64,000 nucleotides of DNA from an uncultured Desulfobacter sp. (lineage in GTDB: Bacteria; Desulfobacterota; Desulfobacteria; Desulfobacterales; Desulfobacteraceae), in the NCBI RefSeq assembly GCF_963666675.1, contig NZ_OY762929.1, positions 3,970,001 through 4,034,000 on the forward strand, written 5' to 3'. The translations under genes and the position numbers were made by a program. Each line of letters opens with the position of its first letter. The first letter of the stretch is position 1. Positions 27,749-36,567 of the stretch are shown here, in pieces. The notes below the pieces were generated by a model. It was not told the origin of the DNA and made no database searches. It saw only the letters and a program-made list of their open reading frames with translations.

Positions 27749-28144
27749 TTACCTTTTTGAAAACTGAAAACTGGCTCTTGCGCCCTTTTTCCCGTATTTC
27801 TTACGTTCTTTCTGCCTGGCATCTCTGGTAAGAAAGCCTGCGGATTTCAAAACACCGCGTAGATCCGGGTCTGATAAAACAAGCGCCTTGGAAACACCTT
27901 GACGAATGGCTCCCGCCTGACCGGTATACCCACCACCCATCACAGTAACTTTTAAATCAAAGGCATCACTTTTATCAGTGAGAATCAGAGGGGACGTCAG
28001 CGCATCTCTGTTTGCCGGAACGTCAAAGTACTCGTCTAATTCTCTGTTATTAATTACAATTTTCCCTGTGCCAGGTATCAGCCACACTTTGGCCACAGAA
28101 TTTTTCCGCTTACCTGTTGCGTAAAATTGGTTTGCACTTTCCAT
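27749..28144 (-). CDS. rpsI: 30S ribosomal protein S9
   Basis: A 131-residue uS9 beginning MESANQFYATGKRKNSVAKV, with the conserved GGGYTGQAGAIRQGVSKAL and a basic tail ending KKYGKKGARASFQFSKR that reaches the ribosomal P site. ATG 28144 was chosen over an upstream TTG; an AAGGA site lies about 13 bases before it. Second gene of the usual L13-S9 pair, 23 bases after rplM. Confidence 0.97.
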   Translation of the reverse strand: MESANQFYATGKRKNSVAKVWLIPGTGKIVINNRELDEYFDVPANRDALTSPLILTDKSDAFDLKVTVMGGGYTGQAGAIRQGVSKALVLSDPDLRGVLKSAGFLTRDARQKERKKYGKKGARASFQFSKR

Positions 28145-28167
28145 GTATCGTATCAAGTCCTTATGTA

Positions 28168-28602
28168 TTAGAATTCGACGACCTGCGGCTTTTGCGCAGC
28201 GTGGGGATGCTGATCGCCTGCATAAACAAATAATTTTTTCCCAAGCTTACGGCCTAGCCTGTTTTTTGGAAGCATTCCCCGAACAGCCTTTTTCAAGACA
28301 TCTTCGGGTTTCTTCTCAAGCATTTCCCTGGCTGTTTGGGATTTAATTCCTCCGATGTAACCGGAATGGCGGTAATAGGTTTTCTGTCCCATTTTATTTC
28401 CGGTCAAACGGACTTTGTCCGCATTGACAACAATCACCCAGTCACCTGTGTCCACGTGGGGAGTGTAAAGAGGGTTGTGTTTACCCCGGATTCTATACGC
28501 TATCTGGGAAGCAAGCCGCCCAAGCACCTGGTCCTTTGCATCAATAATGCACCAGTTCTCTCTGTTGTCAGATCTTTTTGCACTGTATGTATATTTTTCC
28601 AA
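28168..28602 (-). CDS. rplM: 50S ribosomal protein L13
   Basis: A 144-residue uL13: KYTYSAKRSDNRENWCIIDA at the start, LGRLASQIAYRIRGKHNPLY and MLPKNRLGRKLGKKLFVYAG. The likely start is TTG at 28602, preceded by GGAG (28607-28610) and AGAGGAG further up; the nearby ATG at 28612 is out of frame and no in-frame ATG gives the expected N terminus. Non-ATG initiation on a ribosomal protein gene is unusual but fits the N-terminal length of the family. Confidence 0.95.
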   Translation of the reverse strand: MEKYTYSAKRSDNRENWCIIDAKDQVLGRLASQIAYRIRGKHNPLYTPHVDTGDWVIVVNADKVRLTGNKMGQKTYYRHSGYIGGIKSQTAREMLEKKPEDVLKKAVRGMLPKNRLGRKLGKKLFVYAGDQHPHAAQKPQVVEF

Positions 28603-28675
28603 TGTTCTCCATGCTCCTCTAAATAAACGCAATCAGGCATAACTACATAAATTCATTTCTAAAGTCAAGGATTAT

Positions 28676-29095
28676 TTATAATTCTATCTGTTTTTCTTCT
28701 TTTTGCTTTGCCGCACCTGCCTTTGAAAAAAACGATTTTTCTTTCCTGGCAGGCTCCATTTTACTGGAGGTTTTACAGGATATATCCGCATTCAGCACCC
28801 CACCGTTTTCCACAATCAAGTCCTGGCATACAACCTTTCCGGCACAGGAACCGGTGGCAAGAATTATCAACTCCTTGGAGGCGATCAATTCGCCTTTAAA
28901 GTTACCGCCAATGGTCAGGCTGGATACCTTTGTCAAAGTTGAGTTAACCTCACCATCCTGGGCAATAATCACAACATCTCCCTCAATTGTACCCTTTACT
29001 TCTCCTTTGATGATCAGTTTTCCACAACTTTCGATGGAGCCGTCTATCTTGAGTTCCTTATCAATGATGCTTAAATTCTTTGTATTTTTTCTCAC
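28676..29095 (-). CDS. Bactofilin (DUF583)
   Basis: A 139-residue bactofilin. The central beta-helix repeats are readable: KIDGSIESCGKLIIKGEVKG, TIEGDVVIIAQDGEVNSTL, LTIGGNFKGEL and DLIVENGGVLNADISC. Short basic/acidic tails flank it (C terminus rich in Lys/Glu). Bactofilins polymerise into membrane-associated filaments that position cell-wall enzymes. GTG at 29095 follows AAGGAGA at good distance; the upstream in-frame start would place the ribosome site inside the gene. Directly downstream of a membrane protein and an L,D-transpeptidase on the same strand. Confidence 0.9.
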   Translation of the reverse strand: MRKNTKNLSIIDKELKIDGSIESCGKLIIKGEVKGTIEGDVVIIAQDGEVNSTLTKVSSLTIGGNFKGELIASKELIILATGSCAGKVVCQDLIVENGGVLNADISCKTSSKMEPARKEKSFFSKAGAAKQKEEKQIEL

Positions 29096-29180
29096 AACGG
29101 CTGTCTCCTTACAAAGCACTTAAAATTTGAAAATCCGTTTCAGGCCCAGGGTCGGAATAAAACGGGCATGGGTCTCAATC

Positions 29181-30122
29181 CTACTTATTGTCGCCTGTGT
29201 CAAAGGAGGTCTTAAACAACAGGTTTTCCGCTTCATCAAAAATAAATACCGACGCAGCGGAAAAATCATTAAGCGGTACCTTGGTGTTGACGGTGAACTG
29301 AACAGGCTTAAAACGGGAAATGGAAAAATAATGACCGTGTTTATACGGCCCCGGCACACCGCTTTTCATAATCGAGGCTTTGGGTATCACCACCCATTTC
29401 TCGGATGGGGCATCTTTGGGCTTAAGCACACAAAAAATCCGACCGGATATCTCCTTGGAGTTCTCTGTGGTATTTCTGATATTAAACCGCACAATGACGT
29501 CATGGGCATTGCGACCCGATGCAAGGGAAAATGATCCGACACTAACGACGGATGCGGCGTCAGGTTCCTTGGGTGTTTCACGCCCCTCTTCGCCTTCATC
29601 GGATTGGCTCCGGCTTATTTCCATTTTTTTGTTATTCGATCCAGCCGGATCTTCTTTTTTGCCCCTTGAATCAGGAGACTTGTCTGTGGATACAGATTCA
29701 TCCCTCTCTATTTTATCCTTCATGCCTGAACGTTTTTCTTTTTTGGAAGGGGCCTGGCCAAGCTTGCCGTCAAGGGTCAGGGCTTTAAGTTCATCGCCAT
29801 TACCGGTCATCACCAGCTTGGCCATCAAAAGCTCTTTTTCTCGGGTTAAACGATCCACCTCTTTTTCAAATGCGTCCTGGGTACTTATCAATTGATTTTT
29901 TTGATTGTTCGCTGTGGCATAAAGGCGATAAAATGCAAGCGTACCCAGTCCCCCAGTCAGGCTGACGACCAGCAAAAAACAAACAAGAACTTTGAGAAAA
30001 GCCCCGGATCGTATTTCACCAAAATCATTTACGATCAAAATTGCATTTTCCCTGCGCAGTTTATGGGGCGCAGGTTTTATCTGGGCTATTTCCCTTTCCA
30101 GTTCTCTCGAAATATCTTCCAT
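29181..30122 (-). CDS. Single-pass membrane protein with coiled coil and exported C-terminal domain, unknown function
   Basis: A 313-residue protein not recognised as a named family. Residues 1-40 are charged and predicted cytoplasmic, 42-65 form one membrane helix (FLKVLVCFLLVVSLTGGLG), 70-105 a short coiled coil, 110-190 a charged Lys/Glu/Ser-rich linker, and 195-313 a beta-rich domain with aromatic strands. The layout resembles cell-wall connector proteins that link cytoplasmic filaments to periplasmic enzymes. Its first 37 bases overlap the L,D-transpeptidase gene, and the bactofilin gene follows. A connector role is inference. Confidence 0.65.
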   Translation of the reverse strand: MEDISRELEREIAQIKPAPHKLRRENAILIVNDFGEIRSGAFLKVLVCFLLVVSLTGGLGTLAFYRLYATANNQKNQLISTQDAFEKEVDRLTREKELLMAKLVMTGNGDELKALTLDGKLGQAPSKKEKRSGMKDKIERDESVSTDKSPDSRGKKEDPAGSNNKKMEISRSQSDEGEEGRETPKEPDAASVVSVGSFSLASGRNAHDVIVRFNIRNTTENSKEISGRIFCVLKPKDAPSEKWVVIPKASIMKSGVPGPYKHGHYFSISRFKPVQFTVNTKVPLNDFSAASVFIFDEAENLLFKTSFDTGDNK

Positions 30123-31408
30123 TCTCCATCCTGTCTGACAAGTTTAAGCTGTTTTCTTCCATGGGTTGAAAAGCCACTGGACTTATAGTACTGGACAAAG
30201 CTGACCGTATACCCGTCTTTGGTGGGAAAGGCCTTAAAATTTTTACCGGTTACCAAAATATAGTCATATTTTCGAGCAAGTTTTTTCTTGCGTTTTACCC
30301 ATGCCGTCTTCCCCATGCCGTCACAGACAAAATCACTGGTATAAAATCGTGCATACTTATCCATATTTTTTGAAGACCAGGCAGCCATCCACTGTTGAAC
30401 CGTTTCAACCACCAGTTTATCTGTGGACTCATCCTGGAAAAGCATCCTTGACGCAGCGAGCAAGGGCGGCTCACCGGAATTAAACGCCTTATCCTTTGTC
30501 TGGAAAAAATCGCCAATGATCAGGGGAGAGGCGGTTCCCTGACGAATAAAAAACTGTCGTTTCCCCAGGTAGACATGCCGACCGTCATGTCGAGAAAGCG
30601 TCATGTCGCAAAGCGCAACCACAACACCTCCCTGGGCATAGATACCGATATTTTCCAGTACAATCTCAAATCCGTCGGGGTGTTGTGTTCCTGCCTTATC
30701 CCGGATACCAAGCCATGCTTCCCACCATGAGATATCCGGAAAATAGGTCGGGTCATAAAACGACAGATAATCATGATAACTTTGTGCCGCCAACGCTTTG
30801 GACCATTGATCGAGAAATCCGTCAATCTGTTTTTCAATCTGTGTGCGCCTGTCAAAGGAAGTATAATCAATCTGCTCCACAATGATCAAGGGAGTGGCGT
30901 CAAGGTGAATATAATCGGACAACGCAAGAATATTTTTATTTTCCAGGGCAATGCACCCGTTTGAATCCATGGGCTTTAACACCTTATCGGTTCCATGAAT
31001 CCATATGGCCGACCCCTGCTTGCCCAGGCGCAGATCCAAAAAATTGGGATAATCTGACGGAAAAGCTTTTTGTCCGTATACCGGCGTCAGGTATCGGTCC
31101 TCAAATTCATCTTTTAAAAAATAGACGCCTTCCGGGGTTCTTTTATCACCGGCCCGGCTTTTAGGTCCCGGTTTCGCCCCCGTGGAACAAGGTGCCTGGA
31201 ATACCGGGCGGTCAAGGCCGTTTTTTTCAGAATAGACATAAAGTGTCTGGCTTTTTTTCTCCACAATAACGGCATTTTCATTTTCAGGTATCCGGATCAA
31301 AGCCCCCGGCACCGATGCCGCAGAGCAGATCCCCGAACAACAACAGACCAGACAGACGATCAGGAGTATTACACGTATTTGGATGGTTAATTTTGTTTTG
31401 TTGGTCAT
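30086..31408 (-). CDS. L,D-transpeptidase (YkuD domain) with C-terminal NTF2-like domain
   Basis: A 440-residue periplasmic enzyme with signal peptide (residues 1-31). The YkuD domain (about 40-185) contains TPEGVYFLKDEF and the catalytic motif HGTDKVLKPMDSNGC, where His and Cys are the active pair. The rest (about 200-440) holds two NTF2/SnoaL-like repeats (WSKALAAQSYHDYLSFYDP and WMAAWSSKNMDKYARFYTS), as in the Cds6/ErfK group that forms 3-3 crosslinks or anchors proteins. It starts directly after the ruvB stop (TAA then ATG) and overlaps the next gene by 37 bases. Confidence 0.88.
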   Translation of the reverse strand: MTNKTKLTIQIRVILLIVCLVCCCSGICSAASVPGALIRIPENENAVIVEKKSQTLYVYSEKNGLDRPVFQAPCSTGAKPGPKSRAGDKRTPEGVYFLKDEFEDRYLTPVYGQKAFPSDYPNFLDLRLGKQGSAIWIHGTDKVLKPMDSNGCIALENKNILALSDYIHLDATPLIIVEQIDYTSFDRRTQIEKQIDGFLDQWSKALAAQSYHDYLSFYDPTYFPDISWWEAWLGIRDKAGTQHPDGFEIVLENIGIYAQGGVVVALCDMTLSRHDGRHVYLGKRQFFIRQGTASPLIIGDFFQTKDKAFNSGEPPLLAASRMLFQDESTDKLVVETVQQWMAAWSSKNMDKYARFYTSDFVCDGMGKTAWVKRKKKLARKYDYILVTGKNFKAFPTKDGYTVSFVQYYKSSGFSTHGRKQLKLVRQDGEWKIFRENWKGK

Positions 31409-32446
31409 TTACCCTCTTTTTTCCAGATTTAGATGCCGGTATGCATTTTCCGGTGCTTTTCTACCGCTGGACGTGCGCAGCACAAGACCAATTTTCAATA
31501 AATAGGGTTCCACCACATCCACCAAGGTGTCGGTCTCCTCCTGCAAGGTCGCTGAAATCGCCTCTATGCCCACAGGCCCGCCATTGTAAAACCGGATAAT
31601 CGTTTCCAGATAATTTCGATCCAAAGGCGTCAACCCCAGTTTGTCAATGCCTTCGAGTGCCAGGGCCTCCTGAACACCTTTGGCCGTCATAAGCCCCTGG
31701 TGCCTGACCATGGCATAGTCCCGGACACGCTTGAGAAGCCTGTTGGCAATCCGAGGGGTTCCCCGGGATCGTTTTGCAAGCTCCCACGCACCGTCATCGG
31801 TGATACGGGTTTTCAAAAGCAGGGCTGAACGCTGAATAATCACCGCCAACTCTTCCACAGAGTAGAAATCAAGGGTGCGAAATATACCGAAACGATCTCG
31901 CAGCGGGGCGGACAAAAGTCCCACCCGGGTCGTGGCACCGATAAGTACAAATTGTTTTAACCGATACCGATGGCTTCGGGCATGAATCCCCTTATCAAAG
32001 ACAAAATCCACGGCATAATCCTCCATGGCCGGATAGAGGAACTCTTCCACCACTTTGGGAATCCTGTGAATTTCATCCACAAAAAGGATATCACCCTCCC
32101 CGAGATTGGTTAAAATCCCCACAAGATCACCGCCCTTTTCCAGGGTCGGTCCGGAGGTGACGGTTAAATCCTTTCCCATTTCATTTGCAATAATATGGGA
32201 CACCGTCGTCTTTCCAAGCCCGGGCGGACCGTGCAATAAGATGTGCTCCAAAGGCTCGTTGCGCATTTTTGCCGCCTGGATGGCAATCTTGAGTGTTTCC
32301 ACGGCTGGGGCCTGCCCCACATAATCATCAAAGCAAACGGGGCGGAGGGAAACAATCTCCTGGGCATGGTCTTCAATTTTCAATTTTTCTGACACCACGC
32401 CCTTTTTATCAGAACTATAGCTTAAAATATCTGCGTCGGCTGTCAT
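31409..32446 (-). CDS. ruvB: Holliday junction helicase RuvB
   Basis: A 345-residue AAA+ motor: LRPVCFDDYVGQAPAVETLK, Walker A LLHGPPGLGKTTVSHIIANE, Walker B ILFVDEIHRI, sensor and winged-helix C terminus (GPVGIEAISATL). It drives branch migration with RuvA. The ATG overlaps the ruvA stop by four bases. An L,D-transpeptidase gene follows without a gap. Confidence 0.98.
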   Translation of the reverse strand: MTADADILSYSSDKKGVVSEKLKIEDHAQEIVSLRPVCFDDYVGQAPAVETLKIAIQAAKMRNEPLEHILLHGPPGLGKTTVSHIIANEMGKDLTVTSGPTLEKGGDLVGILTNLGEGDILFVDEIHRIPKVVEEFLYPAMEDYAVDFVFDKGIHARSHRYRLKQFVLIGATTRVGLLSAPLRDRFGIFRTLDFYSVEELAVIIQRSALLLKTRITDDGAWELAKRSRGTPRIANRLLKRVRDYAMVRHQGLMTAKGVQEALALEGIDKLGLTPLDRNYLETIIRFYNGGPVGIEAISATLQEETDTLVDVVEPYLLKIGLVLRTSSGRKAPENAYRHLNLEKRG

Positions 32447-33084
32447 CTGCCCTCCTGATAAATCTCGTCAAACAGATCTTCCGGAGAACTGATGGCTGGA
32501 TTTTTTTCAAGGGCTTCCCGGATCATTCGTTTTGCCGATGACGCAGAGTGTCCAAGTTGTTCGGTGAGGACCTCGGTCACCTGCGACACCATCATTCGGG
32601 CTTCTTTGGAAACGATTTCTGATGATTCGGTTGGCACGGACTCCAATTCGGCAGCCTGGGCTGCGGCAAACCCAAGAACCTTTCCGTTCAAAGTAGCCAC
32701 AATTTTTTCTGCGGTTCTTTTCCCAATCCCTGCCAGTTGTGATAAAAAGGCCGTATCACGATCTTCAATGGCCCGGGCCACCTGGGGTACCGGTCGTGTC
32801 AACGCCTTTACGGCCTTCATGGGACCGATGGCCGACACGGTGATGAACAATTGAAAAAACTCCTTGTCCTCCGGGGTAAGAAAACCAATGAGCACGGGTT
32901 TGGGCTGCCGATCTGTAACATGGTAATAGATGTACAGGGCAATTATTTCATCGGCCTGGGATTTTTCCATGCACGCGGACAGGGTGATGGTGTCCAAAAG
33001 AATCTCATAACCGATAGGGCCGGCCAGCAGAATAATGCCGTCCGCCTCCCGGCGAAGAATCTTTCCCTCAAGATATGCGATCAT
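32443..33084 (-). CDS. ruvA: Holliday junction branch-migration protein RuvA
   Basis: A 213-residue RuvA: MIAYLEGKILRREADGIILL (OB fold), then helix-hairpin-helix motifs (ISAIGPMKAVKAL and LAGIGKRTAEKIV) and a C-terminal domain III that contacts RuvB. It binds four-way junctions as a tetramer. Three bases separate it from ruvC; overlaps ruvB. Confidence 0.97.
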   Translation of the reverse strand: MIAYLEGKILRREADGIILLAGPIGYEILLDTITLSACMEKSQADEIIALYIYYHVTDRQPKPVLIGFLTPEDKEFFQLFITVSAIGPMKAVKALTRPVPQVARAIEDRDTAFLSQLAGIGKRTAEKIVATLNGKVLGFAAAQAAELESVPTESSEIVSKEARMMVSQVTEVLTEQLGHSASSAKRMIREALEKNPAISSPEDLFDEIYQEGR

Positions 33085-33086
33085 AT

Positions 33087-33575
33087 TTAAATTCCTCGGT
33101 CTCCCCCATACCGGAACAGCCCTGTCAATGCCATTCCCAACGCATCCGACGCGTGAAAAGGACGAATGCGCTCATGGTGATTTAACAAATGGCGCACGGC
33201 ACGCTCCACCTGACACTTATCCGCCCGACCATTACCCGAAATCACCTTTTTAACTTCCCTGACGGACACTTCGCGAATTTGAACGCCCGCCTTGAAAGCC
33301 GCTAAAATCAATACACCAGAGACTTTTCCTAACATAATACCCGATCCCGGATATTTTTCAAGGGAGTAAATATCTTCAATGACAACAAGATCGGGCTGCT
33401 GTTCAATTAGAAAGGATTTGATTTTACGGTAAATCTGATCCAGCCTGACCGGCGTTGATTCACCGGCATCTGTGGAGATGCTGCCAAAGGAATATCCGGC
33501 AATATGACGCCCCTGCCCCTCAATGACCCCGATTCCGGTACCGGCAAGACCGGGATCAATGCCTATTATTTTCAT
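33087..33575 (-). CDS. ruvC: Holliday junction resolvase RuvC
   Basis: A 162-residue RNase H-fold nuclease. IGIDPGLAGTGIGVIEG gives the first catalytic Asp, VVIEDIYSLEKYPGSG the Glu, and the C-terminal HASDALGMAL the last Asp pair. It cuts Holliday junctions as a dimer. First of ruvC-ruvA-ruvB and 32 bases downstream of cpoB, so recombination genes continue the tol-pal unit. Confidence 0.97.
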   Translation of the reverse strand: MKIIGIDPGLAGTGIGVIEGQGRHIAGYSFGSISTDAGESTPVRLDQIYRKIKSFLIEQQPDLVVIEDIYSLEKYPGSGIMLGKVSGVLILAAFKAGVQIREVSVREVKKVISGNGRADKCQVERAVRHLLNHHERIRPFHASDALGMALTGLFRYGGDRGI

Positions 33576-33607
33576 ATTTCTGTTTTCACCACCAAAGAAA
33601 AAAGCAA

Positions 33608-34429
33608 TCAGTTAAGATTTTTAAGCTTTTCCTTGGCATATTTGGCTTCCTGGGAATTGGGATGGCGCTTGATCAATTCTTCGAGCATCATTTTTGCGTT
33701 AGCTTTTTCACCAAGGGCGGCAAATGCATATCCCTGCTTAAGTCGGGCCGCTGCATTTTTATTTGAATTTGGATAATTATCAAGTACTTTCTGATATTCT
33801 AAAATAGCTTTTTCATACCATTTTTCAGCATAATATGAATCGGCAATCCAAAACCTTGCATTGTCTGCGTTCTTGGAATCCGGGTATTTATTAATAAAAT
33901 TCTCAAACTGAATCCTGGACGTTTCAAGATCGCCCTGGTCGAAAAGTTTTTTCGCATTGCCGTACAAGCCTTCCTCGGTATCCTGAACCTGACCTGTCGT
34001 TCCTGAAACACTGGGCTCGAATCCCATGTATTTTTCCAAGGCAATCACCTTTTCATAGTTTCTGGAAATGGCATTATCCAGACGATCCAGCCTTTTTTCA
34101 AGGGTTCCCCGGCGCTCCTGCCCAGTGACACCAAACTTGTACCGCACCTCCTCAAGTTGCCCCTGAATTTTATGGAAATCCTCCTTGAGCAACTGAATAT
34201 CATACTTGACCTCAGCATAATTTTCACGGGTGGTTTTGGAAAACGCATCCATCTGTTGTTTCAGAAGACCAAGATCATCGGTGTTTGTCTGATCAAGTCT
34301 ATTGCGCCGGCTGTTATTCTGCTCGATTACCGCCACCCGGGTCTCCAGAGCCTCATATTGATTGGGCGCCACACAGCCGGTTATCAAAACAACGACGGCA
34401 AGGCAGGGATAAAAATACAAAGGTTTCAT
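33608..34429 (-). CDS. cpoB: Tol-Pal accessory protein CpoB/YbgF
   Basis: A 273-residue lipoprotein-like form: signal ending in lipobox LITGC, a coiled coil (residues about 30-110, EALETRVAVIEQNN) that trimerises, and C-terminal TPR repeats (LYGNAKKLFDQGDLETSRIQ, then FWIADSYYAEKWYEKAILEY and further). E. coli CpoB is a soluble periplasmic protein; the lipobox here is a variation. CpoB couples Tol-Pal constriction to septal wall synthesis. ATG 34429 was chosen because it begins the signal peptide. Follows pal. Confidence 0.9.
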   Translation of the reverse strand: MKPLYFYPCLAVVVLITGCVAPNQYEALETRVAVIEQNNSRRNRLDQTNTDDLGLLKQQMDAFSKTTRENYAEVKYDIQLLKEDFHKIQGQLEEVRYKFGVTGQERRGTLEKRLDRLDNAISRNYEKVIALEKYMGFEPSVSGTTGQVQDTEEGLYGNAKKLFDQGDLETSRIQFENFINKYPDSKNADNARFWIADSYYAEKWYEKAILEYQKVLDNYPNSNKNAAARLKQGYAFAALGEKANAKMMLEELIKRHPNSQEAKYAKEKLKNLN

Positions 34430-34558
34430 GTGATACGAAATCCGAAAAAAGTTAAATGATATATGGGTACAGACAGACAATCCGGGCTTCCGGGCTGTCC
34501 ATACCCGTTATAGATACAAAAAAGACCACCTCCAGGGCGTATCTTTTCAATGCTTTTT

Positions 34559-35134
34559 TTACCTGATTACAAACTGAGCACGCCTGTTGATACGATAAGC
34601 CGCTTCGGTGGGAGCCGGATCCAAAGGCTTTTCTTCTCCATAGCTGACGGTACTCAAACGGCTGCCGGAAACACCTAAATCCACAAGGTAATTTCTGGCG
34701 GCCTTGGCGCGCCTTTCACCCAGGGCCAAATTATAAACCGTGGTGCCACGCTCGTCACAATGCCCTTCAATGGTTACGGTGTCGGCTGGGTTGGCCTGGA
34801 GCCAGGCCGCTTTTTCCCGGAGTAGACCTTTGGCCTGTTCGGTAAGTTCTGCACTGTCATAATCAAATAAAATATTTTGATTCAAAAAGTTTGATTTGGC
34901 TTCAATAATCTGAGCCTGGCGCTCATCTTCCAGTTGCTGGGCTTTAATTCTTTCGGCCTCAAGGCGGGCTTGTCTTTCGGCCTCAAGGCGAGCGGCTCTC
35001 TGGGCATCCGTCTCTGTTTGGCTCTGATTCACGGTACCCGGATCAGCCACCTTTGGCTTGGAACAGCCGACCATGGTCACAAGCCCGACAACCAATACTG
35101 CCATCACCACGTTCATAAACATTTGTTTTTTCAT
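34559..35134 (-). CDS. pal: Peptidoglycan-associated lipoprotein Pal
   Basis: A 191-residue lipoprotein: lipobox TMVGC at residues 20-24, a linker with repeated ARLEAER units, then the OmpA-like domain with ILFDYDSAELTEQAKGLL, VTIEGHCDERGTTVYNLALG and RRAKAARNYL, and the C-terminal NRRAQFVIR. It anchors the outer membrane to peptidoglycan and binds TolB. Located between tolB and cpoB in the standard order. Confidence 0.97.
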   Translation of the reverse strand: MKKQMFMNVVMAVLVVGLVTMVGCSKPKVADPGTVNQSQTETDAQRAARLEAERQARLEAERIKAQQLEDERQAQIIEAKSNFLNQNILFDYDSAELTEQAKGLLREKAAWLQANPADTVTIEGHCDERGTTVYNLALGERRAKAARNYLVDLGVSGSRLSTVSYGEEKPLDPAPTEAAYRINRRAQFVIR

Positions 35135-35180
35135 CGCACTTCTCCTTTTTTGATTTACCTTTAATAGGCTTACTTATGTC

Positions 35181-36533
35181 TTACTCGGTTGAAAACCCGT
35201 TATCATTTGACCAATCCGGTTCACTCTGGACGCCGGACATGGAAAGAAGCTGCCGCTGATCCGTACCGGCTGCGGTCATGACAAACAGATGCGCCTTTCC
35301 ACTGTTTCTATTGGATTTAAACACAATCAGGCTGCCGTCAGGAGACCAGCAGGGATCTTCATTATCGCCCTGGTCTGCGGTCAACTGCACCGGATTACCA
35401 ATGTGCGGCTCAACAGATATCACAAAAATATTAATTTTATTTTTTTCAATTCCCACATAGGCGATCTTTTTTCCGTCCGGGGACCAGGCCGGGCTGGTAT
35501 TATATTTTCCGGAAAATGTTATGCGCCGGGCCTCTTCCGAATCCAGCCCCTGAATATAAATTTGTGGATTGCCGGACCGGGATGAAGTAAAGGCGATCTT
35601 TTTTCCGTCCGGGGAAAATTTAGGCGACACATTAGATCCCCAACTTTTGGTCACTCTTTTAATAATTTCTCCTTTGCGGGTCAACAAATATATTTCCTGG
35701 TCCCCTGAAAAACTTAAGGTCGCCGCCAGATTAAGCTTTGTGGGCATCCAGTCCGGGGAGATATTAATCCCTTTATAATTGACAATGGCGCCCAGATTAT
35801 CCCTGAGATTTTTGATAAAGATATCAGGCTTTCCCTTGGCATATGAGACATAGGCAATCCACCGGCCGTCGTGGGACCAGGCCGGAGACAATGAAATGCT
35901 TTTATGGTGTGTGATCTGTCGGGGATTAAATCCGTCAAAGTCGCAGGAATAAATCTCTTTATTCCCACTGGTGGTGGAAACAAAGACGATTTTTGACCCA
36001 AAAACCCCGAAATTACCGGTCAGCGCTTTGGCGACTTCCGCACAGAACCGATGCACCATGCCCCGGACCTGGGTCGCCGGGCCCGTGTATATTTTCCCCA
36101 CCAGAAGTTTTGTATTAAAGGTATCCATCAGGCGAAGCTGCAATTTGACCTGTCCGCCAAACTCTTCCACCCCGCCTGTAACCAACAGTTCCGCCCCGAT
36201 GCCGGTCCAGTCCTTAAAATTGATCTGCCCCAGTTGGATACCTGATTGCGCAGGATCGGCTAAAAAGGCCATTGGGTCCATAATTTTCAGATAGCCGGTG
36301 AAATCAAGCCCGGCTTTCAGAATTTGTTCCGCCTGAACGCCTGCAGCAACCTCGGCCTCATGACCGTTGAAACACTTGAACGCAGTCACCGCCACAGGTG
36401 TTTTATTTAAAAAAGGGTTTGAGATACTGATATAATCATAATCCTTGGCCTGGGCCCGCACCGACAGAAGAATCATAAATGCCATTCCCCAGACAATCTT
36501 GTTCAGCATACGAGAACCGCTTCCTTGTTTCAT
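35181..36533 (-). CDS. tolB: Tol-Pal system protein TolB
   Basis: A 450-residue periplasmic beta-propeller protein with signal peptide (about residues 1-29). The N-terminal domain (ISNPFLNKTPVAVTAFKCFN) precedes repeated WD40-like blades carrying SPAWSHDGRWIAYVS, SPKFSPDGKKIAFTS, SPAWSPDGKKIAYVG and DPCWSPDGSLIVFKS. It binds Pal and TolA. Full length. Confidence 0.97.
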   Translation of the reverse strand: MKQGSGSRMLNKIVWGMAFMILLSVRAQAKDYDYISISNPFLNKTPVAVTAFKCFNGHEAEVAAGVQAEQILKAGLDFTGYLKIMDPMAFLADPAQSGIQLGQINFKDWTGIGAELLVTGGVEEFGGQVKLQLRLMDTFNTKLLVGKIYTGPATQVRGMVHRFCAEVAKALTGNFGVFGSKIVFVSTTSGNKEIYSCDFDGFNPRQITHHKSISLSPAWSHDGRWIAYVSYAKGKPDIFIKNLRDNLGAIVNYKGINISPDWMPTKLNLAATLSFSGDQEIYLLTRKGEIIKRVTKSWGSNVSPKFSPDGKKIAFTSSRSGNPQIYIQGLDSEEARRITFSGKYNTSPAWSPDGKKIAYVGIEKNKINIFVISVEPHIGNPVQLTADQGDNEDPCWSPDGSLIVFKSNRNSGKAHLFVMTAAGTDQRQLLSMSGVQSEPDWSNDNGFSTE

Positions 36534-36567
36534 CTAATCACCTGTTTATATATTTTTTTTCGCAAAG

